A stretch of DNA of 64,000 nucleotides from Sipunculus nudus (Eukaryota > Annelida > Sipuncula > Golfingiida > Sipunculidae). Where the stretch lies: NCBI GenBank assembly GCA_026874595.1, contig CM049318.1, positions 30,414,956 to 30,478,955 of the forward strand, given 5' to 3'. Under the pieces are notes generated by a model. That model did not search any database. It had not been told where the DNA came from and saw only the letters and a list, made by a program, of their open reading frames with translations. Made by a program: the position numbers and the translations under genes. Below are positions 24,376 through 35,826 of the stretch, in pieces (within the stretch, counting starts at the first letter, position 1; each line of letters starts with the position of its first letter).

Positions 24376-25354
24376 ATCTTGTATGAACTGGAGTTAACCT
24401 TTATCATCATAATGTTTAAAAAACTATTTTAGTTTCTAATAAATAACAATCAGAGATACACATCAGTGTCTAATTCGGGAACTTTCGGATAATCGCAGTA
24501 ACGTTGTAATTTTTTTTTCTAATGATGACATAGCATACTTTAACATATTTCATATACCTGTAACTAAAATGAATCTCAATCTAACATGTGATTACGAAAG
24601 GGTATCTTTTTTTTCTTCCTATATTTTTACATTTAAAGTACCGCTGCTAAACCTGCATGTATTATGTTGCCTATTGTAGCTGCCAGGATTATATAATTGG
24701 GTGTTTCACATGTTTCGCTATAACCTCAAGTAGCTATTTAAATCTTTAAAAACGCAACAAACTATGCGAATATGCCAAGGCCATTTAAGCCTTGCCATGG
24801 CTTTTTATATTTATAGTTGTTATTTGTCAAAATAGGTTAAAACTCAGTACTAGCTCTTATCGCTATATGAAATAGGTCGGTCAAAAAGGAGTTAATTAGT
24901 TATATAATGTGCCGCGAAGTGTCAGTGCCTGTCCTTATAGCTTTGCGACACAGGGACGCAGGTATGATGGCTGTGTCATTCTTAACTAATGTACCGACTG
25001 GGCCATTCTACAGTCATATTTTCAATTCACAACAATACATTCCACCAAATAAAGTAGTTTGTACCCCGCACATTGTCGTTATATCGGCACGACCAACTAA
25101 AAACCCTTCGTAAATAGTTAATGGTGTTTTTACTAACTAACGGTCCTGCACATTAAATATCTATTACACGCGACCACATGGCGAATAGATATGTAAGTTT
25201 TGCTGGACCATCTTGGGCATTTGAATATATAAAGTCTGTCTCTGACCGGCTTCAGTTGTTTACGAATAGGAGTCAAAGCCGAGCGGTAATATAATTCAGG
25301 GTCTTCCATTGCAGCTGTTTTGTAGAAATTCCCCTAATAGTTTCATCCATAAAT

Positions 25355-25398
<44 letters not shown>

Positions 25399-26511
25399 TA
25401 TATGTATATATATATATTTATATGTGTATGTGTGTTTGTATATTGCATAATTTTCGAAAAAAAAATCAAAACTCAACTTTGCGTGGAAGTGGTTTAGTCT
25501 ATTGCAAAGTCAATAATTAAACATGCTTGTCTGAGATTTATTGGCTGGGAATATTTTTTTTTCTGATTTCGCGCCGGTATAAGGAGAAAAAGAAAAACAT
25601 CTCCCTTTTTTCTTGTCTTTGTTACATTGCTGATATAAAGTATTGTAAGAAAAGACATTGTATATCAAAGATATATATATTACCATATCCTCTTGGTTAT
25701 GATACTTTTTCAGAATGGCAAAATCACTTATTCCAAAGGCGACCAAACCACCCCTGGTGATACATGTTACTGCTGCCTCCTGCCGGGCACGGCGTCAGTT
25801 AGAATTTCCCAATGACCCAGGCACCACATACATGTTTGCTCCTCCTCTCTAGCCAAACATAGACTGATGAAGGCTGAACGCTTCCCTTCAACAAACATGG
25901 CTTTTATGGATTGGAAGTTGTTTTTCTCAATTTAATAAAATCAGTTATATGTGATATATTAGATGTAACGACCTGTTACATTGTCACAGTTATTTTAAGT
26001 GGGTATGGTGTAATATATCTAATACTTATGAAGAGAATTCGGTCCACTTTTGTCCTCAATGTTATCTGAAACTGAGCTGTACATGACACTTTTTATATCT
26101 CATTGAAAGGTAGTTGTTCTCACAGTGACCTCACCGAAATGAGAATAAATAATTTTTAATGTACACATCATTTTGAGTGATCTTTGCGTGGTTTTAAAAT
26201 TTCGTGGAGGCTACCACCGAAAACAACCGAACTGCCTTCGGCAAAGACCGGAATGCCTCCGTGATCGCTTTGTGATCTACACAACACAAGCAGGCGTGTG
26301 ACACAATCGCAGGATTAAGGTCTTTTATGCACATGAATAAACCCTGCTGTCAATGGCGGATTTAAGTATATATGTTTGGGATGACATTTGACCCAGTCAC
26401 TTGGCCGCTTGCATAGTCAGTAAATGTTACAATTGATTTAGGAAAAGGAGGGCTCGATTCCATTAGGGTTAATGATAAAATCTTATAAAATGTCCCAAGG
26501 TATTGAAATGG
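24376..26511. other. Intergenic stretch without recognised genes
   Basis: Mostly AT-rich with a (TA)n tract at 25,359-25,422. The small ORFs, including overlapping Tyr/Ile-rich ones over the TA tract, are not credible genes. Confidence 0.5.
25359..25422. repeat. (TA)n microsatellite, interrupted
   Basis: About 30 TA units with occasional CATA or GTATA interruptions. Confidence 0.95.
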
Positions 26512-26610
26512 AAGGGGGGGGGCATGTTGGGGGGGGGGGGGGGGGGGCAGGCCGCAAATATTGGTCTTAAACCCTTAAAAAAAGGTTGCGGCGGCTATAG
26601 GAGGGGGGGT
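26511..26610 (+). repeat. Poly-G clusters
   Basis: G-runs of about 10, 19 and 8 lie within 100 bp (26,512-26,522, 26,529-26,547 and 26,601-26,608). This could form G-quadruplexes and is prone to length errors. A lone G-run of about 18 occurs at 27,437-27,454. Confidence 0.85.
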
Positions 26611-27615
26611 CCAGGCACCCTTCAGCCAACATTCCTCATCTCATTTAATACATCCCTATTTACACCAAATATAAAACCCAGTTATCGGGTTAATCAGCTA
26701 GTAAAATAGATATAATATATAAAAAGTTGATCATTGTCGAGTTGATTACGGCTTAGTCATTTTTTAATTCTTGGTGTTCAAGTTTTATCTGTCATGAATA
26801 TAGCAAATTGTTTTCTATGAACAACAAAACATTTCAACGAAATATCTCTTATGGTCTTCTGTTGTGTTCGCTTCTAATAAAACACCAAATGCGGGTTTAT
26901 CAAGGCAAATCACATATATAATGTAGGCTTACAAAAATGTCCTCATCTTTGGAGACACGTTAGTTATCACCCGTAACTGTAAGATGTAGCAAACATCATG
27001 GTCCTTGTTTATATTACGAACGCGAAGATTCAGTACCAGTCGTCGCCAGTAGGTGTTGCGAGTGAGATAACAAACTTCTATGACGTATATCGTGCATATG
27101 TTTATCGGATCACCATACACGAATCAACATAGGATGCAACTGCTTGGTGTAAACAAAGTTTCATAAGGGGGAGGGGGATGCAGCTCAGTAATCTTTCCCA
27201 GGTGAACTAATGTGCCGGAAACACGAGTTGGCTTTACATTTATTAAGGAAAACAGGACCTTAAAAAGGCGGAAGCAATGGCTCAACACTGTGGCATAGAC
27301 AGACAAGTGTGCCGGAAATGCAAGTAAACCCTATACATAACTCGAGAATGCGGAAGTATATGGGGCAGTAATGGGTGCGACAGGCGGAGTCCGATGTTGC
27401 TTTTTCATAATAAGCGTGTATTTTCTTTAGTTTTGTTGGGGGGGGGGGGGGGGGCAAGTTGGGATTAGGGACACCCTTATCCTTCACTGGATTTGCGAAG
27501 ACAAATTTTCGATGTATACATACCCGGTCATATATATTTTGCGTAAACGGTTAACAACCTATGTATATTCATCCAATTCAAAATGCTGATCCAATGCTTT
27601 CGATTTATATATTTA

Positions 27616-27712
27616 TATATATGTGTGTGTGTGTGTGTGTGTGCGCGCGCGCGCGTGCGTGTGTGCGTGTGCGTGTGTGTGTGAATGTATGTGTGTGTGT
27701 TATCATGTAACA
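27616..27712. repeat. Compound (TG)n-(CG)n-(TG)n microsatellite
   Basis: TG units flank a CG core near 27,643-27,654. Alternating purine-pyrimidine sequence of this kind is a classic potential Z-DNA former. Confidence 0.9.
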
Positions 27713-28993
27713 TTATTGACATAAAATGTGTTCACTTTTTGACTCTAAAAATATGGCACGGATTAATTTAGACCTACCGGGCCGGACGAGGGGTATTTTC
27801 ATAAATAAGTAAAATTAGAGTATAATATTTAAAAAGTCGCTTCTGGTTCGGACTAACATCGTCATCGGGGCTGCCATCTACTGGCATATTATGTAACTAA
27901 TTCAATGGCTCAATGTTCGATTTAAAGTGTACCCGGTCTGCCATTATTTTTGGATCTCTATCTATCTCCCCTCTTTCGTTTATTAGACCTATATTAAACC
28001 AACAACAGACAAACATCTTTAAGATGTGTACATGTATACTTTTAAATGAAATTTTCTGAACCGTAAAATCACATTTCACGTGAATCAAAGGGTGTTGCGT
28101 AAACATCAGAACCATTGAAATAGACACGTGCTCAAGTGGTTGTTTTTATTGTAACACAGCCCCCGGCAGTGTTTTATAGAGGACATCACGCCTTCAGCTG
28201 AGTTATCCTCCCGGCGTGACTCTCAGTGACAGGTGGACTCTAGGACCTGGTACTCAGACAGCGGCGGCACCAGTCCCCCGATGACTAACACGTGTGGTGT
28301 AACAGATTGGAAACACCCCGGAGAAAATAATGACATGAAAATAAAACACTGTGTCAATACCACAAAAAAAAAAACGCGGATTGGCCCATCTACCGTAAAA
28401 AGGCCTCGTCAGCATCACTTATTTTGTGTAATTTTACGACATATATGGACTCACTATCGTTGTTCGCTCATATAGGCCATAAGGTTAAATTACAATTCAA
28501 TTGAATTCAGATTAAATTTAAATTAAATTATCTCAATAAGTGTAATTCTGTCGTTAATTGTGTAGGATCACCTGCCCGTTTAAATAACTCTTCTGTGCTA
28601 CTAACTATCCTGTTATATAAAAAAAAGCCAATTAATGTCTTTCTTCAATATTTTTCTATTTCATATTATCGACAGATTAATGCCTTTTTTATTCGATGTT
28701 TAGGTCAATCTGTATAGCTTTATTTTTTACTTATTATTTGTTATATCAAGCTGATGCCCATTACAGTAGCGCTGCTGATGTATTATATAATGTGCTTGTC
28801 TTTATTGCATTAAATTGGAAATTTATAAAGCACGAATGAGAAATATTTCTTTCTTAAACCACAAATTCAAATACCTCCCAACGTGACCCTTATTGGGGCA
28901 GAGGTTCGTCTTTTCACTGAGGGACCAAGACCCTATAATTGTCCCGGTCGCCACTTCAGAAAGGAGAGAATACCCTTAACAATCAAAAGTAGA

Positions 28994-28997
<4 letters not shown>

Positions 28998-29046
<49 letters not shown>
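28998..29046. repeat. (TA)n microsatellite
   Basis: About 24 uninterrupted TA units. Confidence 0.95.
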
Positions 29047-29048
<2 letters not shown>

Positions 29049-29473
29049 CTTTCCTTACTGGCAGAAATTACCTTATTTGTTTTAATTAAATTTAATAATA
29101 GTTATCTTTGATGTTATTTGTGTGTTAGATTGAGTGTATAAATGTATAAAAGCACATGTAAATGTATTTAGTTATGATTATATTCAATGATCGAATATAA
29201 ATAAGCAATAAAAACGACTACAGGTGATACCTTTTCAAAACATATATCTAAAACTTCTCTTCACAATATTCCGTGAATACTACTGAAAATTGTAACATAC
29301 ATTTAGCAAGTGCCGACTCCTTATTTATAAACCTTATTTGACCTGTTATGATTAGGGTCACCCAACGGTAATAACGACTGAATCTAGGTAGTGTTATTTC
29401 AATTGTATTTTGGTAATCCTCAATGCACTATCCAACTTTGACAGTTATTTTCGAATGGTCAGATCTACTGATA

Positions 29474-32400
29474 TTTTTAGCTCGGTTGACTGAGAATCAA
29501 CTGAGCTATAGCGATCACTCTGTTCGTCGTCCGTCTATCGTGCCGTCCGGCCGTCTGACTGTCTGTCCGTTAACAGGGCAAAAATCGTAAACGCTTGACC
29601 TGAAATCTTCTAATTTGACATCAAGGGAGGCCGATGAAAATTCTCCTAAAAAAACTGAAATTAGGTCTCTGTTACCCATATTCTCCGAGCTAATGGTCTC
29701 CTAAGTAACCTCAGAATACTCAAACTTTTATACAAAAGCTGAAGTATCTGAAAAACTACAGCATTGATCACCATGATTGTTTGCATGAATATTGTTCATG
29801 GAGTGTTCCATCACTTCCTGCAAACTGGTGGCGCCACCTGTATGTTTTTGAATTTCTACGCATTTTTTCTCTATTTTGAGACCTTTAAATGTAGTGAATG
29901 TCCGTTAACAAGGCACAAAGCGTAATCGTTCTATCTAGAATCTTCTACCTTCACACCAAGGGAGGTCCATGAAAAGTCTCTGTTGAAACCTGAAATAAGG
30001 TCTCTGTTACCCATATCCTCCGAGCTATGGGGCTCGTAAGTACCCCTCAGAATTATTAAAAATTTATACAAAAGCTCCAGTATCTGAACGAATGTATTGA
30101 TCACCATGGTTCTTTGCAAGATTTTTTGCCATGGGTGTTCCATCAGTTCCAGCAAAGTGGTGGTGCCATCTTGGTATTTTTTTACCAATTTCTACGAATT
30201 TTTAACGATTTTTAACCGATGTCATCTGTTAACAGGTTACAAATCGTAACTGCTTGACCTGGAAGCTATGGAGCTCGTATACACCCAACAGAATAATTAA
30301 ATATTTAATACAAAAGTTCAAGTATCTGAAAAACTAATACATTGATCACCTTGATTCTTTCCATACATACTGATCATGGAGTTTTTTTTTTTTCGGTTTC
30401 TGCAGACTGCTGATGCCACCTGTATATTTTCGAATTTTTGCGCATTTTTAAGCTCAGCTGACTTGAATTCATCTGAGCTATAGCGATCACTCTTTGTCCG
30501 TCGGCCGTCCGGTTGTCCTTTTACAGGGTACAGATCGTAACCGCTGAACCAGAATCTTTAACTTGAAATCCAGGGAGGTCCTTGAAAAATCTCTTTGGAA
30601 AACTGAAATTAGGTCTCTGTTACCCAAATCCTCCGAGCAATGGGAGTTGAAAGTACTGCCCAGAAATATTAAAAATTGTATACAAAAGCTCCAGTATCTG
30701 AATAAATAATGCACTGAAGGCCATGATTATAAACACTCATTTTGATCATGGAGTGTTTCATCAGTTCCAAACAAACTGGTGGTGCCATCTGTTTTTTTTT
30801 TTTTTTCGCATCTTTGAGACCTTCAAATACAGCCTCATCTTGTAACAGGTCACAAATCGTAAACCCTTGACCTAGAATCTTCATACTTGACATCTAGGAG
30901 GTCCATGAAAGTCTTCATGGAAATTTGAATTTAGGTCTCCGTTACCCATATCTTCCGAGCTATGTGCCTTGTAAATACCCCCTCCCCCCCCCCCCCCACC
31001 CCCCAGAATAATTAAAAATGTGATACAAAAACTCTAGTATCTGATCAACTAATGCATTGGTCACCATGGTTCTTTGCAAGCTTATTGGTCATTTCAAGAG
31101 AAATCTTCTGACCTCCTTGGACCGATCTTTCCTAAACCCGGTATAGTTGTTCCCTCACCTATGTTGTTGTGTGTAACAAAGACAGGTGGCACCACCTGCA
31201 ATCTTTTCTGTGCAGTGCGAATATGGGTGTCTTTTAGATAATAGCCCATATCTCAGGAGTGATTCAATGTATTGTGCTGAAGTTTACATATTCATAGACC
31301 TTAGACCTTTTCATCTTGTTTTCGCGACTTGTGGCGCCACCTACAATAATTTATGCATTAGCTGTGCATTTGCCATCTGTTCATCTTAGTTGTTCTTCAA
31401 TAAATTGGGTTGAAATTGTGCATGTTATAGATCCTAGACACCATTATCTCGTAAACAAGACTGGTGGCGCCATCTGCAGTCGTTTTTGCGTGGCGTCCAT
31501 CCGTATGTCTGCTTTGGGTGAAAATTGCTCATATCTCAGGAGTGAATCAAGGTACTGATATGAACTTTGGCATGTCCATTCATCTTTGAATGTTTTCTCG
31601 TAAAACGGACAGGTGGCGCCACCTTACCTCCCGGTTTTGTAGAATAAATTAATGCCATTTCCTCAGGAGTGATTTGCCGTATTGGCCTGAAATATTGCAT
31701 GTCCATAGGTCTTGGACTCCTGCATCGTGTACTCATGACTGGCGGTGCCATCGTTTTCCCGAGGCGTCCATCCGTACATGTGCTTTGGGTGAAAAATGCT
31801 CATATCTTAAGAGTGGTTCAAGTTATTGGTCTGAAATTTTGAATGTCAATCTGTCTTTGAGAGTTTCTGTAAACCAGACAGGTGGCGCCAGGTGTTTTTG
31901 CTTAATTTATGACCTTTTCTCGGAGTTTTAGTGGACTACATTCGGCGGATACACATTGTCGCCTGTCGACTATCTGTTTTCTAGTTAAACATGTGATACA
32001 AAAACTCCATTATCGTAGTAACTAATACACTGATGGCCATGATACTTTGCATGCGTATTGATCATGCAGTGGTTTATCAATTCCTGTACACTGGAGGCAC
32101 CACCTGTATTTTTACATTTTTTTATATCCTTCTCTATTTATGAGACCTTCAAATGAAGTGGTCATCTGTTAACACGGAACGAACCGTAACCGCTAGAATT
32201 TTCTAACATGACATCCAGGGAGACGAATAAGAAATCTCCTTGGATACCTGAAATTAAGTCTCTGTTACCCATATTCTCTGGGCTATAGGGCTCATAAGTA
32301 CCCCAAAAAATAATTGATACAAAAACTCCAGTATCTGCACAACTGTTTTTTTTTTAGCCATTCTTTGAATGTACAGTCGAAGCTGTCTAATGCGACAACC

Positions 32401-33118
32401 CAAGGAACTTGGCACAAGTGGTCGTAATAGACAGGTGGTCGTATTAGACAGGTTCTGTAAAATTTAAGAACTGCACAAATTCAGATGACATGTATGACGG
32501 AAGTATGCATAATAGTAGGCCTGCCACGTTTACACGTTTAAACGACTCCACTTCGATTAATTTCTGTCAATTTTCACAGAACGACAGACTGTTTACATGA
32601 AAGGCAATGATACACTCTGTCAGTCCGCTTTACATCGTCGGTAAATCTACAATACCGATGGATCAGAAAATATTATTTGCAGACGCAGAAACCAATCGCA
32701 TATTCAGGTGGACTTTTGTTTGAAAATTTAATGAGGGTTTTACTATTATAAACAAGGATCTTAGCCTTTGGTTTTTAATTATTATACAGGATTTCTTTTA
32801 CATTAAATGTGCACCGGCGTGCTGCCGATATTGAATTTAACATTGCTCTCATTACTTACAGCAGTTGTAACCCTCGAAAATGAATGATAGTTTTTCATTA
32901 GTCCATGCAGACTGGTGGCACTACCTGTATTTTTTTAATTTTTGTCTCTATTTATGAAACCTTCAAATGAAGAGGTCATCTGTCCAGAAGCCCACTGTAA
33001 CCCATTTCTAAGGACTATCACAAAAGTCATGATTTTTTTGCACTCTGGCAGTCATTTTGCTAATTTTTCAACGTTCCTTGAATTTAGCTGAGCGTCATGG
33101 CCAATGGGCCACTAGTTC
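29474..33118 (+). mobile_element. Nested repeat-element cluster (TTTTTAGCTC...CATGGCC family)
   Basis: Two left ends with the hairpin AGCTCnGnTGAC...GAGCTATAGCGATC occur at 29,476 and 30,446, and one right end (GCTGAGCGTCATGGCC then GGGCCACTAG) at 33,085-33,117. Between them, units of about 300-400 bp repeat a CTCTGTTACCCATAT block and a TACAAAAGCTCCAGTATCTG block. A ~300-bp sub-array with GGTGGCGCCA motifs sits at 31,170-31,960. C- and T-runs occur at 30,980-30,997 and 30,790-30,806. No transposase is seen, so several nested or tandem non-autonomous copies are inferred. Confidence 0.6.
32375..32465 (+). repeat. Fragment of a GTCGTATTAGACAGG repeat
   Basis: Blocks such as CTGTCTAATGCGACA and GGTCGTATTAGACAGG recur in diverged form at 35,590-35,755 and near 58,150. 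This suggests a common dispersed DNA element. Confidence 0.45.
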
Positions 33119-33189
33119 CCTTGTAACGGTATCACATTTCACATATGAATGCTGGATAATAAAATTGATACCAATCAACCATTTATGCA

Positions 33190-33273
33190 GGCGTCCCGAT
33201 AGCCGTCCCATTTTCTGTCATATCAACTTGCGCCATACCTGCCACGCAGTCGACAGCACCTGCACGCGTTTAC
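33190..33273 (+). other. Possible 5' UTR exon of the glycosyltransferase gene
   Basis: Bounded by an acceptor-like TTTATGCAG at 33,181-33,189 and a strong donor, TTTACT|GTAAGTAC. It lies 1.0 kb upstream of the acceptor before the coding start. It has an in-frame TAG early on, so it would be non-coding. The link is inferred from position and splice signals only. Confidence 0.3.
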
Positions 33274-33484
33274 TGTAAGTACGGCAAACGTTGCACGCAT
33301 GATGCATATAAAACGTGAACACATATTACAAATACATGCGCGGTTTACAAGTGAGCCATGCAATTTAAATTCTAGCATGAGGAATAGGTTCATGACTGAG
33401 TAGGAGGCGAATATATGGGGAAGCTGCCAGTACTTTGGCAACATGAGTTTACCCAATGGACACTGTTTATACATAGAGAGAACT

Positions 33485-33489
<5 letters not shown>

Positions 33490-33545
<56 letters not shown>

Positions 33546-33551
33546 TGATTG
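33490..33551. repeat. (TA)n microsatellite
   Basis: About 25 TA units followed by TGTATATATA. Confidence 0.95.
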
Positions 33552-34305
33552 CCTGAAGAGGCAGAAATGGCATCGGAGATTTAAAATCGTCCAGTATTCA
33601 GATATATGAAAGTGCATTATACCGTCATGATGAGGAAATAAAGACGAAACAAAAAGGTTTTGTTGCATGATTTGGTATTTTATTGATATAAATATAAAAT
33701 AAACTGCATTGGAATTTAAATGCAAATATAGGGGGAAATTAGTGTTTCAAATTGATGAATGATGTATATAGATACCGCAATACAGTTCATTTGGATTTTA
33801 TGTATACAGACTCCGATGCATTGAACAGCACTGTTCACACATTTATCTGAAATAGCAGTTTTACAATGAAATTAAAACATTATTTAAATTCGTATATTCC
33901 TGGACTCCACGCAACACAAAATAACGTTTCTTATTTATCTTGCAAAGTAGGAGTGAGCATTCCTTATTCAGACAGTTTAAAGGTAGTCAGAAAAAGGAAA
34001 ATATTACTACCTGGTTATATACAAAATAATAAACAACTATCCTGCACACAAGTATACAGTACAGAATGTAAGTCGTACTGCCATCCGCGTGTCCGATAAA
34101 ACTCTGTTTGGCCAATCTTATAAAAAACTCTCATGGAAAACCTCCACGCTCCTGAAAGTCCCTGTCAACCTAGTATGTTAAACAAAAGGGTTCCCAAGTG
34201 TTATATTATGCCTTGAACTAGTATAAAAAAACATTAAAAAAATTACATAAAATCTAACACTCAGAACTGACAATAATTATCGACACATTTCACCTTTCAT
34301 TACAG

Positions 34306-34379
34306 GTCGCAATGATTTCAGATTAATCAGATTATCACTCGCCAAGCATGGCGTATTGATAAAAACATACTTGTAAATA
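34306..34379 (+). promoter_or_regulatory. 5' UTR segment with two short upstream ORFs
   Basis: A pyrimidine-rich acceptor (CACCTTTCATTACAG) ends at 34,305. Before the main ATG there are two upstream ATGs: 34,312-34,326 (4 codons plus stop) and 34,348-34,359 (3 codons plus stop). Such uORFs usually lower translation of the main frame; that effect is inference here. Confidence 0.45.
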
Positions 34380-34713
34380 ATGCGGGTCTTCCTCGTACTC
34401 TTCGGGGTATGCGTTGCTATGACAACGATACAGATTATACGTCATGTGAAGACCATTCATACCGAAAGGAAGTTGCTTTTGCCAAGTGACGCCAGTCAGT
34501 GGAGCGTAACAAGTTCAAGCGTCAATAAACACGGTCTTGTGAACGGTACTCAGTCTGATAGAGTCTACAGTGTATTTGGCGGAATACCGAGTGCAGAAGT
34601 ATTGTTGAAACATGAAATTTTAACACAGTCCTATCTGAAACAAATTGAAGAATTATGTTATAATCCTCCAACAGAACAGGCGGACCTCTGTCCATGTGAT
34701 TGGTCCAGATTAC
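34380..34713 (+). CDS. B4GALT-like: B4GALT-like exon 1 (cytosolic tip, membrane anchor, stem)
   Basis: Starts at an ATG with A at -3 and reads [20 protein letters not shown] before turning basic. It ends with LCPCDWSRL and one extra base at the donor TTAC|GTAAGT. It encodes 111 codons plus one base and contains the sequon NGT. Confidence 0.8.
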
Positions 34714-35778
34714 GTAAGTATGTTAATTACGTAACTTTTTAACATTTTGTTAATATTACATGCGCTCTCAAGTGTTTCTTCACAACAACAGAGACATTTG
34801 TTGAAAGTAAGTACGGTAAGTCCGTTGTATATAAATAAATATACATATATCTTTGATAAGATAATATTAAAATATTTATATTTATTCATTTAATAGCAAT
34901 ATCAAGCACTCAGTTCTGCTCTGTGGCGCCATTAAAGGTAAAGATAAATCATATAATGATACAAATTTAAGAAAAAAATAAAGAACACTAAAACAACTAT
35001 TTGCATTGAGATAAAAAGAAAATAAAAATATGATGGTAGGATTTCAATCTTTGATAAAAAATATCAAAGTGGAGGTTTCTTGTGAGATTCCGGTTTCAAT
35101 CTGTTTTGGTTTAAGAAAAACAACAGTAATGGGGTAAGCTAGGAACACATCAGGCGTCATTGCGTATATGCCCGTTGTAAAAAAGTCTATTCCGTTAAAA
35201 TGTGCACCTTTCCCATTTGTGACGAAGTTTGATTGTTTAAAGTTTATTAAATATGTTGTAGAGGGTTACAAAGCTCCGGATATTACCCATCAACCATCAT
35301 TCAAAGAAATTCGACGCAAAAACCCAGAAGTGACGTTGGGAGGAGTATGGTTTCCTCCTGACTGTACACCACGACACCTAGTGGCTATCATCATACCTTT
35401 CAAGAACCGGACAGAACACCTGAAGACCTTCCTCGCTCACATACATCCGTTTTTACAACGACAAGGGCTGGGATATAGGATTATAGTCGTGGAACAGGTA
35501 GGTAGTCCTGATCGAATTTCTCTATTTTACCAAACAGTTTTTTTTTAATTCACAGCGGGTTCACAGCCAAAGCACACCAAATATCATACAGTAAATCTCA
35601 CTTAACGACCATCTAGGTTTAGCGACCACCGCAAAATAACGACCATTTTTTCACGGTCCCAATACCTTTGCACCATTCAAATCAGACCTCGCTAAGACGA
35701 CCTACTCGAAAATGCGACCGCTTTATCGAAGTCTCGCTGGAGGTCGTATTTCCGTGGTTTCACACTACACACACACAC

Positions 35779-35826
<48 letters not shown>

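Larger units (their letters stand above)
26611..29473. other. Intergenic stretch without recognised genes
   Basis: Contains a long compound (TG)n/(CG)n microsatellite (27,616-27,712), a poly-G run (27,437-27,454) and a (TA)n tract (28,998-29,046). No exon with convincing borders was found. Confidence 0.5.

Noticed and set aside
25309-25497. Tyr/Ile-rich ORFs over TA tracts here and at 33.5, 48.2, 50.3 and 58.1 kb
   Set aside because: Direct translations of (TA)n microsatellites.
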